A stretch of DNA of 37,245 nucleotides from an uncultured Clostridia bacterium (GCA_944372345.1 CALVYT010000030.1:1-37245), one strand, 5' to 3'. Shown: positions 7,841-16,965, numbered from the stretch's first letter. The notes: a model not told the origin generated them from the letters alone. Numbers and translations are program-made.

Positions 7841-8971
7841 TCAGTCGTGCCGTCTGTCGTGATCCTCGGATGAACCGTCGGAAAAGACGTAATGATACTT
7901 GCCGTCGCGGACGTAGATACGGAAGGAGATGCGCTTTCCGTCTATGTCGCTTTCGACGCGCAGCACCCGTTCGCCGCCCTTCGATTCGTCGGAAAATTCG
8001 AGCACTCTTTCGCTGCCGTCATTTTCGACGGTCATCACGAGTTCGAGTTCATTTCCTTCATACTCGTATTCGACCGTCGTGCGCTCCGTTTCTTCGCCGT
8101 CGACGACTACGGTATAGACGTATTCGATCTCCGTTTCGCTCTCGCCGCCCTCCGTTTCGCTTTCGTGTTCCTGCTCGGCCGCGATATACGAACGGCGGTC
8201 GGCGGAGGTGTACGCGCGGAAGCTCATCTCGCTGCCCGTTTCGTCCTCTTCCTCTTCCGTTTCGTATTTGCCCTCGACGGGGTAACGGGTGTCGCCTACG
8301 ACGAGCACGCCGTCTATCGCGTATTCCTCTTCCTTTTCATCGCCGTCCGTTTCGCTGTCCGTCAGCGTCCTGTTATACATCATAACGTAAGACACCGTGC
8401 CGCCGAGAAGGTCGGAATAGGAAATGTTCATCGAGTACGCGTATTCGCCGTCCGTTTCCGTAACGGTGCCGTCGATCTCGCCCGAGCCGAGCAGGCTCTC
8501 GACGAGCGACATATATCTGTCCGCGGTCGCCGTCAGTTCGTCGTAAGCCGCGTCGGACGGGGCGGACAGAACGTGCGCGCTCGTGAGTGCGGCGGAGCGC
8601 GCCGCGGACGAGTAAGCCGTTCCGGAGGAGAGCATCGTTCCGACGGACGCCGCGCCGTATGCGTAGAACGATTCCGCGTCCGTTATCTGCAAAAATTTAT
8701 TTCCGCCGGGCAGAGGGGAGGGCGCGGGAGAGGACGGACGGAGCGCGACGGGCAGTATTATGCCGAGCGCGAGCACAACCGCCGCAGCCGCCGCAATAAT
8801 TGCGATTAGCGCTTTTTTGCGCCCGCTGCGGGTCCGCTCACCGCCGCCCGCAAGGGCGAGGGAAGTCTGCGTTTCGGTCATTCCGAGTTCGCGCTTGATC
8901 CTGTCCTTCACGCCGTCGTCGGGCAGCGCGCGCGATCTGTTTTCTTTGAGAAGTTTTTTTACGCTTTTCAT
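7841..8971 (-). CDS. Membrane-bound anti-sigma-like protein, partner of the ECF sigma factor at 8968-9495
   Basis: 376 residues. A ~50-residue basic/acidic cytoplasmic segment (VKKLLKENRSRALPDDGVKD) precedes one transmembrane helix (about 53-77, KALIAIIAAAAAVVLALGII). The extracellular domain is ~295 residues and very acidic (EEEEDETGSEM and ESETEGGESETEIEY stretches). Its ATG overlaps the sigma stop codon (ATGA, 8968-8971), giving translational coupling typical of sigma/anti-sigma pairs. It has no zinc anti-sigma motif. The outer domain is clearly paralogous to the divergently encoded lipoprotein at 9759-10736: KFLQITDAESFYAYGAASVG vs KFFELNTAESVYGFSAASAG, YMSLVESLL vs YMTLVDSLL, EEEYAIDGVLVV vs EEEYAIEGVLVV. 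The anti-sigma role is inferred from position and topology. Confidence 0.8.
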   Translation of the reverse strand: MKSVKKLLKENRSRALPDDGVKDRIKRELGMTETQTSLALAGGGERTRSGRKKALIAIIAAAAAVVLALGIILPVALRPSSPAPSPLPGGNKFLQITDAESFYAYGAASVGTMLSSGTAYSSAARSAALTSAHVLSAPSDAAYDELTATADRYMSLVESLLGSGEIDGTVTETDGEYAYSMNISYSDLLGGTVSYVMMYNRTLTDSETDGDEKEEEYAIDGVLVVGDTRYPVEGKYETEEEEDETGSEMSFRAYTSADRRSYIAAEQEHESETEGGESETEIEYVYTVVVDGEETERTTVEYEYEGNELELVMTVENDGSERVLEFSDESKGGERVLRVESDIDGKRISFRIYVRDGKYHYVFSDGSSEDHDRRHD

Positions 8972-9495
8972 ATGCCGCCCTCCTTTTCCAGCCGCGCTTT
9001 GAGTTTTTTGAGCGCTTCGTTATTCTTCCACGTCACCGTGCCTATCGGCATACCGAGCATTTCGGCGACCTCCCGCCGCTTATACCCCGCAACGTGGCAC
9101 AGCATTATTATTTCGTATTCTTCCTCGGAGAGGATCTTTGCCGCGAGGTCAAAGATAAACGGAAGTTCGGTCTCGCTCGTACCGTATTTATACGCGTCCT
9201 CTTCGAAGTCCGTCGCGATCTCGCGCCCCGCGCGCTTGAGGTGGTTGAGCGCGAGCGATTTGCCGATGGAGCGCAGCCAGGCGGTGAAGTTGGTGCCTGC
9301 GCGGTACTGCGCTATGACGGAGATCGCCCTGACGTACGTTTCCTGCATTATGTCCTCCGCGTGCATTTTATCGCGCACGATATAGAAGATCGAAAAATAC
9401 ACGGAACGGTTAGTCCTGTCGTATATGTAATCGAACGCCCCCGTATCGCCGTTTTTCAGCGCGGCTACTTTCTTTTCCAGTTTTTCGTCCGTCAT
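8968..9495 (-). CDS. RNA polymerase sigma factor, ECF (sigma-70) family
   Basis: 175 residues. Region 2 is at about residues 18-85 (AFDYIYDRTNRSVYFSIFYI, then DKMHAEDIMQETYVRAI with the HAEDIMQETY helix). Region 4 is at about 118-168 (LSEEEYEIIMLCHVAGYKRR, EVAEMLGMPIGTVTWKNNEA, LKKLK), a -35-binding helix-turn-helix. It is the first gene of a two-gene minus-strand operon with the membrane protein at 7841-8971, which it overlaps by 4 bases. A GATGAGGT ribosome binding site precedes the ATG. The 5' leader contains a 10-bp inverted repeat (9512-9538), and a promoter lies at 9571-9599. Signal unknown. Confidence 0.95.
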   Translation of the reverse strand: MTDEKLEKKVAALKNGDTGAFDYIYDRTNRSVYFSIFYIVRDKMHAEDIMQETYVRAISVIAQYRAGTNFTAWLRSIGKSLALNHLKRAGREIATDFEEDAYKYGTSETELPFIFDLAAKILSEEEYEIIMLCHVAGYKRREVAEMLGMPIGTVTWKNNEALKKLKARLEKEGGI

Positions 9496-9511
9496 ACCTC
9501 ATCCGTAATAT

Positions 9512-9538
9512 CAACAATCCGAATGCGGCGGATTGTTG
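9512..9538. promoter_or_regulatory. Inverted repeat in the sigma operon leader
   Basis: CAACAATCCG (9512-9521) and CGGATTGTTG (9529-9538) are a perfect 10-bp inverted repeat with a 7-base centre. It lies 16 bases upstream of the sigma start codon, between promoter and ribosome binding site. It could be an operator or an mRNA hairpin; no U-tract follows, so it is not a simple terminator. Confidence 0.5.
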
Positions 9539-9570
9539 GCGATTTTCGAAAATTTTTTATCTTTAATTAA

Positions 9571-9599
9571 AATATATCAAAAACGCCGCGTTTAGTCAA
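9571..9599 (-). promoter_or_regulatory. Promoter of the second ECF sigma operon
   Basis: On the minus strand TTGACT (9599-9594), 17-base spacer, TATATT (9576-9571), in an AT-rich tract. AAACG-CCG-CGTTT symmetry in the spacer (9581-9593) may be incidental. Confidence 0.7.
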
Positions 9600-9758
9600 G
9601 TGTGCGGGGCACACCGCGCGGCAGCGGAGCGGCGAAAAAATTTTTCGGAAAATTTTTATGAAAATCCCAACAAAACCGTGCGGCGCGGTTGTTATACAGG
9701 TGCGAGAGGGTGATCCGGACTCCTTCCGCACGAATACCGAAAACGGAGGAAAGGTAAA

Positions 9759-10736
9759 ATGAAAAGCCTTAAAAAAGTAAGAAATCTTCTGATAACCATT
9801 GCGATAGCGGCTGCGGTCGCCCTGCCGATCGGACTGACGGCGTGCGGAGATCCGGCGTCGCGTTCCGGCGGCAAGTTCTTTGAACTGAACACCGCCGAAT
9901 CCGTATACGGATTCAGCGCAGCTTCCGCGGGAATGCTCATCTCCGCGGCGAACGGCGGCGACGCGGCGGCGCTCGCTTCTGCGAAAGGCGTGCTCACGAG
10001 CGCGGCAGACGGCGCTGCCGGCGGAGAGGAAGCGGCGGATCCGACTACGGACCCCGTTCTCGCGGAACTCAAAGGGTATATGACTCTCGTCGACAGCCTG
10101 CTTTCCGACGGCGGCTTCAATGTGGTCACCGAAACGTCGGACAGGGAGGGCTACGCGGAAAAGTCCACGACGACTTACACCGATCTCAGCGGAAATACTC
10201 TTTCGTATGTGATGTACTACAACGAGATATTCCTGCCTGACGACGACGATGACCGCGACTTCGGCGAGGTCGAAGAGGAATACGCGATAGAGGGCGTGCT
10301 CGTCGTCGACGGAACGGACTATGCGGTGCGCGGCGAACGCAGCTATGAGAGCGAGGACGGCGAAGAGGAGAGCGAGACCGAATTCCGCGTAACGCTCGGC
10401 GAAAACAGGTATCTGTTCGTGGAGCAGGGCTGGGAGAACGAGCACGACGAAACGGAGCAGGAATACAGCTATTTGCTCGTTGAAAACGGCAGAACGATCG
10501 AAAGCAGCTCTTTCTCCTATGAAACGGAGCACGGCGAAACGGAGCTGAAAATGGTCAGCGTGTCCGGCGGCGCGGAGCGGACGTTCGAGTTCGAGCGCGA
10601 AACGGAGCACGGACGCGACGTGATACGCATACGCGTCGGCGAGAACGGTTCGGAAAAGACGTACATCGCCCGCGTTGCGGAAAACGCGGACGGCACGGTG
10701 GATTACGAGTTCTACCGCTCGGCTTCCCGCGGATAA
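9759..10736 (+). CDS. Lipoprotein paralogous to the ectodomain of the divergent anti-sigma protein
   Basis: 325 residues. Type II signal peptide MKSLKKVRNLLITIAIAAAV ending at lipobox LTACG (Cys about residue 29), so the mature protein should be a membrane-surface lipoprotein. The mature part matches the outer domain of the 7841-8971 protein over nearly its whole length, with the same order of motifs and the same acidic repeats (SETEFRVTLGENRYLFVEQG, ETEHGETELKMVSVSGGAER). It lacks the transmembrane helix and the cytoplasmic sigma-binding part. GGAGGAAAGG precedes the ATG. No convincing housekeeping promoter is seen in 9600-9758, which would fit control by the neighbouring ECF sigma factor (inference). 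Possible roles are ligand competitor, sensor partner or regulon output. No named domain is recognised. Confidence 0.85.
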   Translation: MKSLKKVRNLLITIAIAAAVALPIGLTACGDPASRSGGKFFELNTAESVYGFSAASAGMLISAANGGDAAALASAKGVLTSAADGAAGGEEAADPTTDPVLAELKGYMTLVDSLLSDGGFNVVTETSDREGYAEKSTTTYTDLSGNTLSYVMYYNEIFLPDDDDDRDFGEVEEEYAIEGVLVVDGTDYAVRGERSYESEDGEEESETEFRVTLGENRYLFVEQGWENEHDETEQEYSYLLVENGRTIESSSFSYETEHGETELKMVSVSGGAERTFEFERETEHGRDVIRIRVGENGSEKTYIARVAENADGTVDYEFYRSASRG

Positions 10737-10763
10737 AACATCTGAAAAATCAAAGTATCGGCA

Positions 10764-10799
10764 GGGCGCGGATCCGCTTTCAACGGCGGTTCCGCGCCC
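10764..10799 (+). terminator. Hairpin after the lipoprotein gene
   Basis: GGGCGCGGA (10764-10772) pairs with TCCGCGCCC (10791-10799), and inner bases extend the stem. There is no U-tract, and the next promoter starts at once. A weak terminator candidate. Confidence 0.4.
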
Positions 10800-10802
10800 C
10801 GC

Positions 10803-10832
10803 TTGACATAGGCGCGTAGTTCATCGTATAAT
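10803..10832 (+). promoter_or_regulatory. Sigma-A promoter of the methyltransferase gene
   Basis: TTGACA (10803-10808), 18-base spacer, TATAAT (10827-10832). Short leader with GGAGG before ATG 10849. Confidence 0.85.
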
Positions 10833-10848
10833 TGTTCCGGAGGGCTGT

Positions 10849-11595
10849 ATGGACAATACTTCCAAATTCACTGGTAAGGCGGAATTGTACGACAAGTTCC
10901 GTCCGTCGTACCCGAAAGAACTTTACGACTTCATATTCCGTGAGTTCGGACTGACGGAACGCTCCGCCGTTGCCGACGTCGGGTCGGGTACGGGCAAGTT
11001 CGCCGCGCCTCTCGCCGCGACCGGCACTACGGTGTACTGCGTCGAGCCGAATGCAGATATGCGGCTCAAAGCGCACTCGCTGCTCGGCGGCGGTTTTGTC
11101 TTTACTGACGGCACGGCGGAACATACCGGGCTGTCCGACGGCTGCGTCGATCTCGTTACGGCGGCGCAGGCGTTCCATTGGTTCGACGCGGACGCGTTCA
11201 GGGCGGAGTGCAGGCGTATCCTGCGCCCGGGCGGCAGAGTATTGCTCGTCTGGAACATACGGCGCGACTGCGGGATAAAGGACGCGCTGAAACTCGTCAA
11301 CGAAAAATATTGCCCCGGTTTCGTCGGTTTTTCCGGCGGTATGGACGGGGAGAGATCGGAAAGGACCGACGCGTTTTTCGGCGGCGGGCACAGCGTGCGA
11401 ACGTTCGATAACGACGCGGTGTTTGAAAATACGGAAGAATTCGTTGGACGCTGTTTTTCGGCGTCGTATGCGCCGAAAGGCGGGGAAGCCGCTCTCGCAT
11501 ATGCCGACGCGTTGCGCGCGCTTTACGGAAAATTTTCGGTCGGAGGAAAACTGACCGTGCCCACGTTCTCCGCGGCATATTACGGCAGCGTCTGA
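10849..11595 (+). CDS. Class I SAM-dependent methyltransferase
   Basis: 248 residues. It opens with FTGKAELYDKFRPSYPKEL, the usual N-terminus of the UbiE/Methyltransf_11 group. Motif I is VADVGSGTGKFAAPL (about residues 41-55), with the acidic SAM-ribose residue in YCVEPNADM. The post-I segment is DGTAEHTGLSDGCVDLVTAA followed by QAFHWFD, and post-III is RILRPGGRVLLVWN. The C-terminal half (GFSGGMDGERSERTDAFFGG...) is the substrate cap. It is monocistronic between its own promoter and the hairpins at 11685-11805. The methyl acceptor cannot be predicted; the family includes small-molecule and trans-aconitate-like methyltransferases. Confidence 0.92.
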   Translation: MDNTSKFTGKAELYDKFRPSYPKELYDFIFREFGLTERSAVADVGSGTGKFAAPLAATGTTVYCVEPNADMRLKAHSLLGGGFVFTDGTAEHTGLSDGCVDLVTAAQAFHWFDADAFRAECRRILRPGGRVLLVWNIRRDCGIKDALKLVNEKYCPGFVGFSGGMDGERSERTDAFFGGGHSVRTFDNDAVFENTEEFVGRCFSASYAPKGGEAALAYADALRALYGKFSVGGKLTVPTFSAAYYGSV

Positions 11596-11684
11596 ATCGC
11601 GCGGCAGGGAGCGGACTGTTTTTCCGCCCTGCGATCCCGTCGGTGATCGCGTGGCGCAGGTACTGCGGTAAGCGTCTTTTGCCG

Positions 11685-11706
11685 CGCGGGCGGCGTACCG
11701 CCCGCG
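11685..11706. repeat. GC-rich palindrome in the 11596-11839 intergenic stretch
   Basis: CGCGGGCGG (11685-11693), CGTA loop, CCGCCCGCG (11698-11706). The same stem-loop core with CGTG in the loop recurs at 23176-23201. The rest of 11596-11775 holds another imperfect hairpin (about 11604-11630) but no gene. Confidence 0.5.
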
Positions 11707-11775
11707 GCGTGGAACAAACGGAATAAACGAATAAAGGCGGTATTCTCGCCGAAGCTGCCGGGGAAAATAAAACAA

Positions 11776-11805
11776 GCCCGCCCGCGTTAATATCCGCGGG
11801 CGGGC
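11776..11805 (-). terminator. Terminator of gdhA
   Basis: GCCCGCCCGCG (11776-11786) pairs perfectly with 11795-11805. On the minus strand the stem is followed by TTGTTTTATTTTC, a good U-tract for gdhA. The plus side is also T-rich (TTATTATTGTATTTT). Confidence 0.85.
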
Positions 11806-11839
11806 GAGCCTTATTATTGTATTTTATCGTTCGGCGTTA

Positions 11840-13390
<1,551 letters not shown>

Positions 13391-13392
13391 TT

Positions 13393-13644
13393 ATGAGCGC
13401 AAACGGAAGGACGGTATATATAGAAGTCGAGGCGCGTTTCACTCTGCTCGGGCAGGTGATCCCGCTCGAAGTGATATGGTCGAACGGCAGGCGGTTCGCC
13501 GTAACGCGCGTGCGTTCGGTTTCGAACGCTTCGCCGCGGGGAGGAGCGGTCTGTCCCGTCAGATACGACTGCGAGATAGAGGGGAATCGCCGCTGTCTTT
13601 ATTACGACGGCGACTCGCGCAGGTGGTTTGTGGAAACGGAGTAG
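13393..13644 (+). CDS. Small conserved hypothetical protein
   Basis: 83 residues. The pattern VEARFTLLGQVIPLEVIWSN, RRFAVTRVRSV, AVCPVRYDCEIEGNRRCLYY, RRWFVETE resembles a short all-beta protein found in many Firmicutes as an unnamed hypothetical (strand-rich, ending W(F/Y)VE), so I believe the frame is real. No function is known to me. There is no clear Shine-Dalgarno before ATG 13393, and the start could differ. It stops with TAG and is followed 42 bases later by the flavoprotein gene, whose own promoter overlaps the 3' flank. Confidence 0.65.
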   Translation: MSANGRTVYIEVEARFTLLGQVIPLEVIWSNGRRFAVTRVRSVSNASPRGGAVCPVRYDCEIEGNRRCLYYDGDSRRWFVETE

Positions 13645-13651
13645 AAAAGCC

Positions 13652-13680
13652 TTGCGCGGCGGCGCGATAGGTGGTATAAT
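13652..13680 (+). promoter_or_regulatory. Promoter placing +1 at the flavoprotein start codon (leaderless)
   Basis: TTGCGC (13652-13657), 17-base spacer, TATAAT (13675-13680), six bases, then ATG 13687. No ribosome binding site fits in between, so the mRNA should begin at or within a base of the ATG. Confidence 0.7.
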
Positions 13681-13686
13681 ACGCAT

Positions 13687-14847
13687 ATGAAGATGTATGA
13701 CGTAGCAATAACGGGCGGCGGCGCGAGCGGACTGTATCTTGCGGCGTTGCTCGGCGGCAGGCTTTCGGCGGTCGTGATCGAGAGCGGAGCGCGCGTCGGC
13801 AGCAAGCTGTCGGCGACGGGCGGCGGTCAGGGCAATCTGACGAATACGGGCGTATGCGCGGACAGGTATTTCTGTTCGGACAGGCGGCTCGTCGAGTCCG
13901 TTGCGGGCAGCGACTGGCGTTCGGTGCTCGCGCCGTTCGACGGACTGTTTACGGCGGACGCGCGCGGAAGGGTATATCCCGCCGGGCGGCAGGCTTCCGC
14001 GCTGACGGATTGTCTGCGCCGCAAAGCGGAAGCAAACGCCGATATAATGACGGAAACTTCCGTACTCGGAATAAAGCGTGCCGCAGACGGTTTTTTGCTG
14101 AAAACGGACAAAGGCGCGCTCCGAGCGCGTAATGCCGTTCTTTGTACGGGCGGAATGGATATGCGCACCGTTTTTTCGGGACATACCGGCTATGATCTCG
14201 CGACGTCTCTCGGGCATTCGGTGACGGCGCTCTATCCGGCGATAACGCAACTCGCGCTTACGGATAAAAGTCTGCGCGCGCTTAAGGGCGTGCGGACCGA
14301 TTGCCGCGTGCGGGCGTACGGGTGCGGCGAGTTTATCGCCGAAACGGAGGGAGAAGTCATATTCGGCGACGGCGTTGTCGGCGGCAGCGCCGTATATTAC
14401 ATATCGTCGTTCGTGACCGATAAGAGAAATGTCGAACTCGAATTTGAATTTCTTCCGGGCGTAAGCGAGGAAGAGATCGCGGAGGATGTGCGGAAAAAGA
14501 CGGCGCTCGGCGTCGAGCGCGGCGAACTGCTCGGGATAACTCTGAACAACCGCCTCGGCAGAGCGGTCGTCGCGCGCACGGGCGGCGGCGCGGAGGAGAT
14601 CGCGCATACGGTCAAGCATTTCACGGTCGGTATCGCCGGTGCGAAAGGTTTTTACGGCGCTCAGGTCACAAAAGGCGGCATCCCTCTCTCCGAGGTGACG
14701 GACGGTCTGGAAAGCCGTTTCGTCAAAGGTCTGTACTTTGCGGGCGAGATACTCGACGTGGACGGCGAGTGCGGCGGGTTTAACCTGCATTGGGCATTTT
14801 CGAGCGCGGCGCGCGTCGCCCGCAGCCTGACGGGAGGCGCAAAGTGA
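13687..14847 (+). CDS. HI0933-family FAD-dependent oxidoreductase
   Basis: 386 residues. The N-terminal FAD-binding Rossmann motif YDVAITGGGASGLYLAALLG is followed by the acidic strand VVIESGARVGSKLSATGGGQ. The family signature GRVYPAGRQASALTDCLR and the C-terminal FAD motif GLYFAGEILDVDGECGGFNL, then HWAFSSA, are present. This is the HI0933/YhiN-like flavoprotein family (BaiN type), whose reactions are mostly undefined; some members reduce steroid-like substrates. It probably acts in the cytoplasm. It overlaps the next flavoprotein gene by 4 bases (GTGA, 14844-14847), so the two are co-translated. The start is ATG 13687 (alternative ATG 13693), with a leaderless-type promoter. Confidence 0.93.
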   Translation: MKMYDVAITGGGASGLYLAALLGGRLSAVVIESGARVGSKLSATGGGQGNLTNTGVCADRYFCSDRRLVESVAGSDWRSVLAPFDGLFTADARGRVYPAGRQASALTDCLRRKAEANADIMTETSVLGIKRAADGFLLKTDKGALRARNAVLCTGGMDMRTVFSGHTGYDLATSLGHSVTALYPAITQLALTDKSLRALKGVRTDCRVRAYGCGEFIAETEGEVIFGDGVVGGSAVYYISSFVTDKRNVELEFEFLPGVSEEEIAEDVRKKTALGVERGELLGITLNNRLGRAVVARTGGGAEEIAHTVKHFTVGIAGAKGFYGAQVTKGGIPLSEVTDGLESRFVKGLYFAGEILDVDGECGGFNLHWAFSSAARVARSLTGGAK

Positions 14848-16628
14848 TCAAGCGGCAGACGATCTCGCTGCGCCCGCCGTGCGGCGACGACGAGCCCGTG
14901 CGCTTTGCCGAGCGCGATCTCGGCTGTCGTCCGACGCACTTTAAGCTGCTTAAAAAATCCGTGGACGCAAGGAAGAAAAACGATGTCCGCGTAGTTTATA
15001 CGTTTGAATACGGCGACTCCGAACCCGATCCGCCCGCCTCTCCCGGGCGTGTGAAACGTCCGCGCCGCGTGCTCGTCGTCGGCAGCGGACCTGCCGGGAT
15101 GTTCTGCGCGGTGCGGCTCGCGGACAGGGGATTTGCGCCTGTGGTCGTTGAGCGCGGAGGGGACGTTGACGGCAGATCGCGCGACGTCGGGCGGTTCTTC
15201 GGCGGCGGTGAACTCGACGAGCAGTCCAACGTGCAGTTCGGCGAGGGCGGCGCGGGGACTTTTTCGGACGGCAAACTGAACTCGGGCACGCACGGCGCGT
15301 ATAACGAAGAGGTATACCGCACGTTCGTGCGCTTCGGCGCGCCGGAAGAAACTCTGTATCTGAACAAGCCCCACATAGGCAGTGACGGACTGCGCGCCGT
15401 CGTGAAGAATATGCGTTCGTATGTGATCGCTTGCGGCGGCGAAGTGCGGTTCCGCACCCGCCTGACGGACTTGCGCGTCCGAGGCGGAAAGGCCGCGGTC
15501 GTACTGACGGGCGAGAAGGGGGAAGCGGAAGAGGTGTACGACGACGCGGTGCTCGCCGTCGGGCATTCGGCGCGCGATACGTTTGCGATGCTTTACGGAA
15601 GCGGCTTTGCCATGGAGAGCCGCGATTTTGCGGTTGGCGTCCGCATAGAGCACTTGCAGCGGGAGATAAGCGCGGCGCAGTACGGCGGTTTCGCGAAATA
15701 TCTGCCGCCCGCCGACTATAAGGCGGTCAGTTCCGCGGGCGAGCGCAGGGTGTTCACTTTTTGTATGTGCCCGGGCGGCTACGTCGTTCCGGCGCAGAGC
15801 GAGCGCGGCACGGTAGTCACCAACGGTATGAGTCTTTACTCACGCGGCGGTGAAAACGCTAACGCCGCTCTGCTCGCACAGGTGACGCGGGCGGACTTCG
15901 GCTCGGACGATCCGCTTGCGGGAATCGAATACCAGCGGGCGATCGAACGCGCGGCTTATGAACTGACGGGCAGCTATGCCGCGCCCGTTATGACGGTGGG
16001 TGATTTTCTGAAAAACCCGTGCGGCGAAGGTACCGTATTTTGCGATACGTTGTCGCGTTTTGAGGACGATCGCGGCGTACTTCGCCCCGCTTTTCCCTGC
16101 GGGCTGCCAGAATATTCGGGCGTGGAGCTTTGCTTGCGGGGCGGCTTTGCGAGCATTGCGCGGGGAACGGACGGCTTCCGCGCGGAAAGCGTGCGCGATC
16201 GTCGGGCGGACGGGAACGGCAGAAGCGGCGGCGGTGCGACGGACGCGCGCCGCGCAGGCGGGAAAGGGCGGCGTTCCGACGGGGAAATGCCTTTCGGCGG
16301 GTTGCCCGTTATGCCGACGTACGCGCTCGGAGTACGATCCGCGCCGCTCGGCGAATTGCTGCCGTCTTACGTCGTGCGCTCTTTGCAGGCGGGGATACGC
16401 GACATAGCGCGCCGCATACGCGGGTTTGATGACCCTTATGCGCTCCTGACGGCTCCCGAAACGCGTTTTTCTTCGCCCGTGCGCATTCTCCGCGGCGACT
16501 TATTCACCGCTGTCGGCACGGACAATATTTATCCGTGCGGCGAGGGCGCGGGTTACAGCGGCGGCATAACGAGCAGCGCCTGCGACGGCTTCCGCATCGC
16601 CGATGCGATTTGCGCAAAGTGTGAGTAA
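14844..16628 (+). CDS. COG2509-type FAD-dependent dehydrogenase with a ~95-residue insertion
   Basis: 594 residues from GTG 14844, chosen because GGGAGG lies 7 bases upstream and the homology begins at IKRQTISLRPP. An N-terminal ~75-residue basic domain (GCRPTHFKLLKKSVDARKKN) precedes the FAD fold VLVVGSGPAGMFCAVRLADR. Then come GGGELDEQSNVQFGEGGAGT, FSDGKLNSGT, DFAVGVRIEHLQ and the C-terminal SSPVRILRGD...YPCGEGAGYSGGI motif. This family of uncharacterised dehydrogenases is usually near 530 residues or less. Here residues ~392-489 (bases about 16020-16310), between VGDFL and PTYALGV, form an extra Arg/Gly-rich low-complexity segment (DRRADGNGRSGGGATDARRA). It is in an operon with the HI0933-type flavoprotein upstream and ends at the terminator 16641-16670. 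Confidence 0.9.
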   Translation: MIKRQTISLRPPCGDDEPVRFAERDLGCRPTHFKLLKKSVDARKKNDVRVVYTFEYGDSEPDPPASPGRVKRPRRVLVVGSGPAGMFCAVRLADRGFAPVVVERGGDVDGRSRDVGRFFGGGELDEQSNVQFGEGGAGTFSDGKLNSGTHGAYNEEVYRTFVRFGAPEETLYLNKPHIGSDGLRAVVKNMRSYVIACGGEVRFRTRLTDLRVRGGKAAVVLTGEKGEAEEVYDDAVLAVGHSARDTFAMLYGSGFAMESRDFAVGVRIEHLQREISAAQYGGFAKYLPPADYKAVSSAGERRVFTFCMCPGGYVVPAQSERGTVVTNGMSLYSRGGENANAALLAQVTRADFGSDDPLAGIEYQRAIERAAYELTGSYAAPVMTVGDFLKNPCGEGTVFCDTLSRFEDDRGVLRPAFPCGLPEYSGVELCLRGGFASIARGTDGFRAESVRDRRADGNGRSGGGATDARRAGGKGRRSDGEMPFGGLPVMPTYALGVRSAPLGELLPSYVVRSLQAGIRDIARRIRGFDDPYALLTAPETRFSSPVRILRGDLFTAVGTDNIYPCGEGAGYSGGITSSACDGFRIADAICAKCE

Positions 16629-16640
16629 AGTATGGCGTGT

Positions 16641-16670
16641 AAAAAGTCGGATCCGACGATCCGACTTTTT
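16641..16670. terminator. Rho-independent terminator of the flavoprotein operon
   Basis: AAAAAGTCGGAT (16641-16652) pairs perfectly with 16659-16670; the right arm supplies the T-run. It could work on either strand. Confidence 0.93.
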
Positions 16671-16703
16671 TGTGTAAGATTCGTGAAATTTTTCCGAAGC
16701 ATA

Positions 16704-16732
16704 TTGAAATTTGCGGCGGGATATGTTATAAT
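16704..16732 (+). promoter_or_regulatory. Orphan consensus-like promoter in the 16671-17098 intergenic region
   Basis: TTGAAA (16704-16709), 17-base spacer, TATAAT (16727-16732). No recognisable protein gene with a ribosome binding site follows within 350 bases, so it drives either a small RNA or the long leader of the collagen-like gene. Confidence 0.7.
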
Positions 16733-16738
16733 ATCCGA

Positions 16739-16965
16739 AATGTCGATGAAGCGGCGGCGTTTCAACGAAAAATGCCTCCGCATCGGCGGAAGCATTTCGA
16801 TCGCAACTGCGAAAAGTGGATAGAATAAATTTTTATTTGAACTCTGTTTTGTTATTCTATAAGTGGCTGTGACGATCTTTGCGGATCTTGCAATAGAAAA
16901 GTTTGTCTGAATTTTATAATAGGCACATATGGGCGGCGGAAGAGCATATGCTTCCGCCGCCTATA
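16739..16965 (+). ncRNA. Possible small RNA or long structured leader
   Basis: From the predicted +1 near 16739 the stretch holds an imperfect hairpin at 16769-16797 (AAATGCCTCCGC with GCGGAAGCATTT), a 9-bp inverted repeat (16820-16828 with 16852-16860) and a ~13-bp GC-rich hairpin at 16928-16965 with a poor U-tract. It is not recognised as 6S, tmRNA, SRP or RNase P RNA. Bases 16966-17098 contain only the leader of the collagen-like gene. Confidence 0.35.
16814..16866. repeat. Inverted repeat flanked by 6-base direct repeats
   Basis: AAGTGG (16814-16819), ATAGAATAA (16820-16828), 23 bases, TTATTCTAT (16852-16860), AAGTGG (16861-16866). The arrangement of terminal inverted repeats inside direct repeats looks like a miniature-transposon scar, but it is only 53 bases long. 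Confidence 0.3.

Noticed and set aside
9710..9757. 15-codon GTG mini-frame ending one base before the lipoprotein ATG
   Set aside because: Weak ribosome binding site, no distinctive residues; likely chance within the leader.
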